64,000 bases of DNA. Origin: an uncultured Clostridia bacterium. GTDB taxonomy: Bacteria > Bacillota > Clostridia > UBA1381. The position numbers were made by a program, and so were the translations under genes. The stretch is taken from contig CANQIP010000002.1 in the NCBI GenBank assembly GCA_947623955.1, positions 124,001 through 188,000 of the forward strand. The letters are read 5' to 3'. Under the pieces are notes generated by a model. It had not been told where the DNA came from. It did no database searches and was given only the letters and a program-made list of their open reading frames with translations. Positions within the stretch are counted from its first letter, which is position 1. Every line of letters begins with the position of its first letter. Shown one piece after another: positions 59,451 to 64,000 of this stretch.

Positions 59451-59477
59451 AAAAAAACGGCACGTATGTGCCGTTTT
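59451..59477 (-). terminator. Intrinsic terminator of guaB
   Basis: Stem AAACGGCAC/GTGCCGTTT (59455-59463 with 59468-59476), loop GTAT, and seven T on the minus strand. Confidence 0.9.
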
Positions 59478-59490
59478 AATATTTGCGTGA

Positions 59491-60963
<1,473 letters not shown>

Positions 60964-60995
60964 TCATATGTATACATTTTATGGATATTTTACTT

Positions 60996-61024
60996 ATTAT
61001 ATCAGAATGTATCGGTATTTGCAA
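60996..61024 (-). promoter_or_regulatory. Promoter of guaB
   Basis: Minus-strand TTGCAA (61024-61019) and TATAAT (61001-60996), 17-base spacer. Confidence 0.72.
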
Positions 61025-61097
61025 GACATTTTTTCGCAAATCACGGTATTTTAGAGATATATATTTTTAAAGATTTTTTAAATAAAATGATATAAAT

Positions 61098-61126
61098 TTG
61101 ACGATACCCCTTGTATATTTTTTAAT
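61098..61126 (+). promoter_or_regulatory. Promoter of gap
   Basis: TTGACG (61098-61103) and TTTAAT (61121-61126), 17-base spacer; a second pair TTGTAT (61111) and TAAAAT (61134-61139) has the same spacing. Confidence 0.5.
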
Positions 61127-61198
61127 TTTGTTGTAAAATATAGGTAATCGGGTTTTGTACCCATAAAAAACATATTATTTATAGGAGGAATTTTTATT

Positions 61199-62236
61199 AT
61201 GGCAGTAAAAGTTGCTATTAACGGATTTGGACGTATCGGACGTCTTGCGTTCAGACAGATGTTCGGCGCGGAGGGTTACGAGGTTGTCGCGATAAACGAC
61301 CTTACCGAGCCCTCGATGCTCGCTAACCTTTTGAAGTACGACACGGCTCAGGGCGGCTATTGCGGCGTGATAGGCGCGAACCTTCACACGGTAGAGGCTG
61401 ACAACGAGGCGCGCACGCTTACGGTTGACGGCAAGGTACTGAAGATTTACGAGGAAAAGAACGCGGCTGATCTCCCCTGGGGCGAGCTCGGCGTTGACGT
61501 TGTTCTCGAATGTACAGGTTTCTATACGTCAAAGGCTAAGTCGCAGGCTCATATCGACGCGGGCGCAAAGAAGGTAGTTATTTCCGCGCCGGCGGGCAAC
61601 GACCTTCCGACAATCGTTTATTCGGTAAACGAGAACACGCTCACAAAGGACGACACAATCATTTCGGCTGCATCCTGCACGACGAACTGTCTCGCTCCGA
61701 TGGCTAAGGCTCTTAACGACTACGCTCCCATTCAGTCGGGTATCATGTCGACGATCCACGCTTACACCGGCGACCAGATGATCCTCGACGGCCCGCACAG
61801 AAAGGGTGACATGAGAAGAGCGCGCGCGGGCGCTGCGAACATAGTTCCGAACTCGACCGGCGCGGCGAAGGCGATCGGTCTTGTTATCCCCGAGCTTAAC
61901 GGCAAGCTTATCGGTTCGGCGCAGAGAGTTCCCGTTCCGACAGGCTCGACGACGATCCTTACGGCTGTTGTAAAGGGCGACAATGTAACGGTTGACGGCA
62001 TCAACGCGGCTATGAAGGCTGCGGCGTCGGAGTCGTTCGGCTACAACACAGATCCGATCGTTTCTTCGGACGTTATCGGCATGAGATACGGCTCGCTGTT
62101 CGACGCTACCCAGACAATGGTGATAGACCTCGGCAACGGTCTTTACGAGGTTCAAGTCGTTTCGTGGTACGACAACGAGAATTCGTACACATCGCAGATG
62201 GTCAGAACAATCAAGTATTTCGCTGAATTGGGCTGA
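61199..62236 (+). CDS. gap: Glyceraldehyde-3-phosphate dehydrogenase
   Basis: A 345-residue enzyme: NAD site [19 protein letters not shown], catalytic [17 protein letters not shown] with the active Cys near 155, [14 protein letters not shown], and [13 protein letters not shown]. Glycolytic type. GGAGG about nine bases before the ATG. Own promoter and terminator; pgk and tpi are not adjacent. Confidence 0.97.
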   Translation: MAVKVAINGFGRIGRLAFRQMFGAEGYEVVAINDLTEPSMLANLLKYDTAQGGYCGVIGANLHTVEADNEARTLTVDGKVLKIYEEKNAADLPWGELGVDVVLECTGFYTSKAKSQAHIDAGAKKVVISAPAGNDLPTIVYSVNENTLTKDDTIISAASCTTNCLAPMAKALNDYAPIQSGIMSTIHAYTGDQMILDGPHRKGDMRRARAGAANIVPNSTGAAKAIGLVIPELNGKLIGSAQRVPVPTGSTTILTAVVKGDNVTVDGINAAMKAAASESFGYNTDPIVSSDVIGMRYGSLFDATQTMVIDLGNGLYEVQVVSWYDNENSYTSQMVRTIKYFAELG

Positions 62237-62263
62237 TCCGAAACAGATCATATCGTGTAAACG

Positions 62264-62301
62264 AAAAAGACTCAAACCATTTCGGTTTGAGTCTTTTTTT
62301 G
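62264..62301. terminator. Bidirectional terminator between gap and the binding-protein gene
   Basis: AAGACTCAAACC (62267-62278) pairs with GGTTTGAGTCTT (62284-62295); T runs on both strands. Confidence 0.9.
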
Positions 62302-62310
62302 CGTCGCTTT

Positions 62311-63600
62311 TTATTGTACCGTTTCGTCGGCGTATCTGTTTTCCGTTTCCAACCTGCGGTACTCGTCCATCATTCTCACGCAGCCGTCAACGTCCGTGCG
62401 CTTGCTTAAAAGTTCGTTTATGACCTTTACCATATCGTCCGCGCTGTAACCGACTATCCTCGACGCGGCGGTTGACACGCGCTGCTTTGCCTCGACGGAT
62501 GGCAGTATGTCCGTTACCATATCGGACTGCACGTTGGTGGTCTGACCCTTGAAACAGCTCACGGTCGCAATGCCGTCGAACGCCGCGTTGTAATTTTCCG
62601 CGTCGGCGCAGAACGACAGAAAATCGAGCGCGTCTTGCATTTTATCGCTGTTCTTGTTTACCATCATCATATTTATGTTGCCGCCTTCGAACGTGCCGCC
62701 GTCAACCGTGTTCATAAACACCGGCATAAGCGCGAAATCGTCTTTCGTATACTTGCCGCCGTCCTCCAAATCGGTGTAGAACCACGTATCCCATATAAAC
62801 GTCATAACCGCGCCGCCCGAACTCATCGCGGGGCTTATGTCGTCCCAGCCCGTTTCAAGGTAATTCGACCCGAACCAGCCCTTGTCCGCCGCGTCCGAAA
62901 TCCATTGTGCCATATTTTTTACATCGGGAATGTCCGAGTATGTTATTTCGCCGCCGTTGAGTTTTTCGAGCATATCGGGATTGTCGGCAAATATCGGGTC
63001 GAGCGCGAACTGCGGCATCCACGCGCAGTCCTCCGCGGGCCAGCATATGGGCGTGTAACCCGTTGCCGACAGAGCCTCGCAGAGCATATCGAACTCCGCC
63101 TGTGTGGTTGCGCTCTTAAGTCCGAGACTGTCAAGCAGCGTTTTGTTGTAGTAGCAGCCCGACACGGAGTTTTCCCAAAACGGCAGACCGAGAAGATTAC
63201 CCTCAGCGTCGGTGCAGTATTCGCGCGCGCCGTCCGTCAAATCGCTTACCCAGCTTTCATTGTTGAGATAACAGAAATTACCCTCAACGTCAAATCGGCT
63301 CAAATCCGCGTTGTGGAAGTGAAGAAATATATCGGTCATTTCGCCGTTTTTGAGCCTTTCGGCAGCGGCGGTTTCATATTGGTCGTCGTCCACGGAGATA
63401 ATATCGAGTTTGTTTCCCGTTTCGTTTTCGTAACGCTCAAAAATCTTTACCATATAATCCTTTTGCAAATCGGTTCTTTTACCCATTATCGTAAGCGTCA
63501 CACTGTCGGAATTTGACGGAGCAGTATTCGTGACGCCGCACGACGTTACGGCAAACACCGACGCAAGCATAATCGGCAGCAGAGCGCGTAGTTTTTTCAT
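62311..63600 (-). CDS. Extracellular solute-binding lipoprotein (sugar ABC type)
   Basis: A 429-residue protein. Signal peptide with lipobox AVTSCG, modified Cys21. Mature part is a family 1 binding protein: VKIFERYENETGNKLDIISV, GLPFWENSVSGCYYNKTLLD, GINWPAEDC-like YTPICWPAEDCAWMP and GGAVMTFIWDTWFYTDLED. It binds an oligosaccharide. No permease or ATPase follows inside the window; instead the preceding gene ends with a response-regulator domain, suggesting a sensing role. ATG at 63600 after AGGTGG. Confidence 0.87.
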   Translation of the reverse strand: MKKLRALLPIMLASVFAVTSCGVTNTAPSNSDSVTLTIMGKRTDLQKDYMVKIFERYENETGNKLDIISVDDDQYETAAAERLKNGEMTDIFLHFHNADLSRFDVEGNFCYLNNESWVSDLTDGAREYCTDAEGNLLGLPFWENSVSGCYYNKTLLDSLGLKSATTQAEFDMLCEALSATGYTPICWPAEDCAWMPQFALDPIFADNPDMLEKLNGGEITYSDIPDVKNMAQWISDAADKGWFGSNYLETGWDDISPAMSSGGAVMTFIWDTWFYTDLEDGGKYTKDDFALMPVFMNTVDGGTFEGGNINMMMVNKNSDKMQDALDFLSFCADAENYNAAFDGIATVSCFKGQTTNVQSDMVTDILPSVEAKQRVSTAASRIVGYSADDMVKVINELLSKRTDVDGCVRMMDEYRRLETENRYADETVQ

Positions 63601-63614
63601 ATGTTCCACCTTCC

Positions 63615-64000
63615 CTATTTTCTTCTTCCCGTTAAAAGCTTATATACCAGACTTTTTACCGCGTTCATGTCAATCGGTTTGGCGAGATGTCCGTTCATGC
63701 CCGCCTCCATAGCGTCTTTTACGTCCTCGGCAAATGTGTTTGCCGTCATTGCCGCTATGGGAATGTCGGCGGCGTCGGGATGACCGCAGGCGCGTATTCG
63801 GCGCGTCGCCTCGTATCCGTTCATCACGGGCATCTGCACGTCCATAAGTATCATGTCATAGTGACCCGCGGGTGAATTTTTGAACATTTCCACCGCCTCC
63901 GCGCCGTTTACGGCAAGGTCGCACTTCACGCCCTCGGCGGCGAGCATCTCCGTTAAAATTTCGGAGTTGAGTTCGTTGTCCTCGGCTATGAGGAACAACC
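63615..64000 (-). CDS. Receiver domain at the C-terminus of a hybrid sensor kinase (N-terminus beyond window)
   Basis: The visible 128 codons form a complete REC domain: LIAEDNELNSEILTEMLAAE, phosphoacceptor Asp in MILMDVQMPVMNGYEATRRI, then IAAMTANTFAEDVKDAMEAG and HLAKPID. The frame is open to the right edge. The LIAEDNELN opening with the stop soon after the domain is typical of the last domain in hybrid histidine kinases, where it follows a HATPase domain; a stand-alone regulator is possible. It ends 14 bases before the binding lipoprotein, so both are in one operon. Confidence 0.82.
   Translation of the reverse strand, partial: LFLIAEDNELNSEILTEMLAAEGVKCDLAVNGAEAVEMFKNSPAGHYDMILMDVQMPVMNGYEATRRIRACGHPDAADIPIAAMTANTFAEDVKDAMEAGMNGHLAKPIDMNAVKSLVYKLLTGRRK

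Overview
The window looks like a chromosomal piece of an uncultured gut member of the class Clostridia (Bacillota). The evidence is gene content: IreB (UPF0297), RicT/YaaT, DUF1540 and DUF4250 proteins, a tandem-OB SSB, dimeric-type GlyRS, BioY, consensus SigA promoters, GGAGG ribosome sites and frequent TTG starts. Coding DNA is moderately GC rich, with dense intergenic families of nested palindromic repeats. No rRNA, tRNA or CRISPR array was seen.

Layout. 1-1920: secreted subtilase running off the left edge. 2317-3764: AT-rich islet with two small HTH proteins, a zinc-ribbon protein and a 30-aa membrane peptide, flanked by identical 19-bp repeats that sit in two look-alike terminators. 3792-5916: arabinose/fucose isomerase-like protein, secG, DUF1540 protein. 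5986-18459: compact phage-like cassette on the minus strand (terminase, portal, scaffold, capsid, connectors, tail, holin, amidase). It is driven by a perfect consensus promoter whose spacer carries a probable operator of a divergent SOS-cleavable CI/LexA-type repressor (18460-19086). There is no integrase, replication or tail-fibre gene, TerS is N-terminally short and the tape measure is short. All frames are open and a textbook -1 frameshift site in the tail chaperone is preserved. This is the most interesting item: a domesticated, possibly gene-transfer-agent-like particle system.

19107-31808: M16 peptidase, ireB, trmB, anion permease, a PurF paralogue lacking its catalytic Cys, valS, tandem-OB SSB, and a tight operon DUF2264-DUF4250-CYTH-membrane protein-PP2C. 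32200-34463: panBCD with a structured leader containing an intrinsic terminator. 34493-40402: patatin, tadA, pnp-rpsO, rpmE, folC. 40579-42364: two membrane proteins with shared small helical repeats. 42414-56764: bioY, catalytic purF, MATE, mscL, glyS, radA, ricT, ferredoxin, amidohydrolase, mreB, fabZ, tRNA/rRNA methylases, small proteins, nfo. 56777-64000: ASKHA activator with an unusual N-terminus, polysaccharide deacetylase, guaB, gap, and a sugar-binding lipoprotein next to the end of a hybrid kinase.

The genes combine ordinary core functions (translation, purine and pantothenate synthesis, envelope, DNA repair) with accessory pieces (phage cassette, AT-rich islet, mobile repeats). The repeats fill nearly every long intergenic gap and even enter the rpsO-pnp operon and the end of panD.
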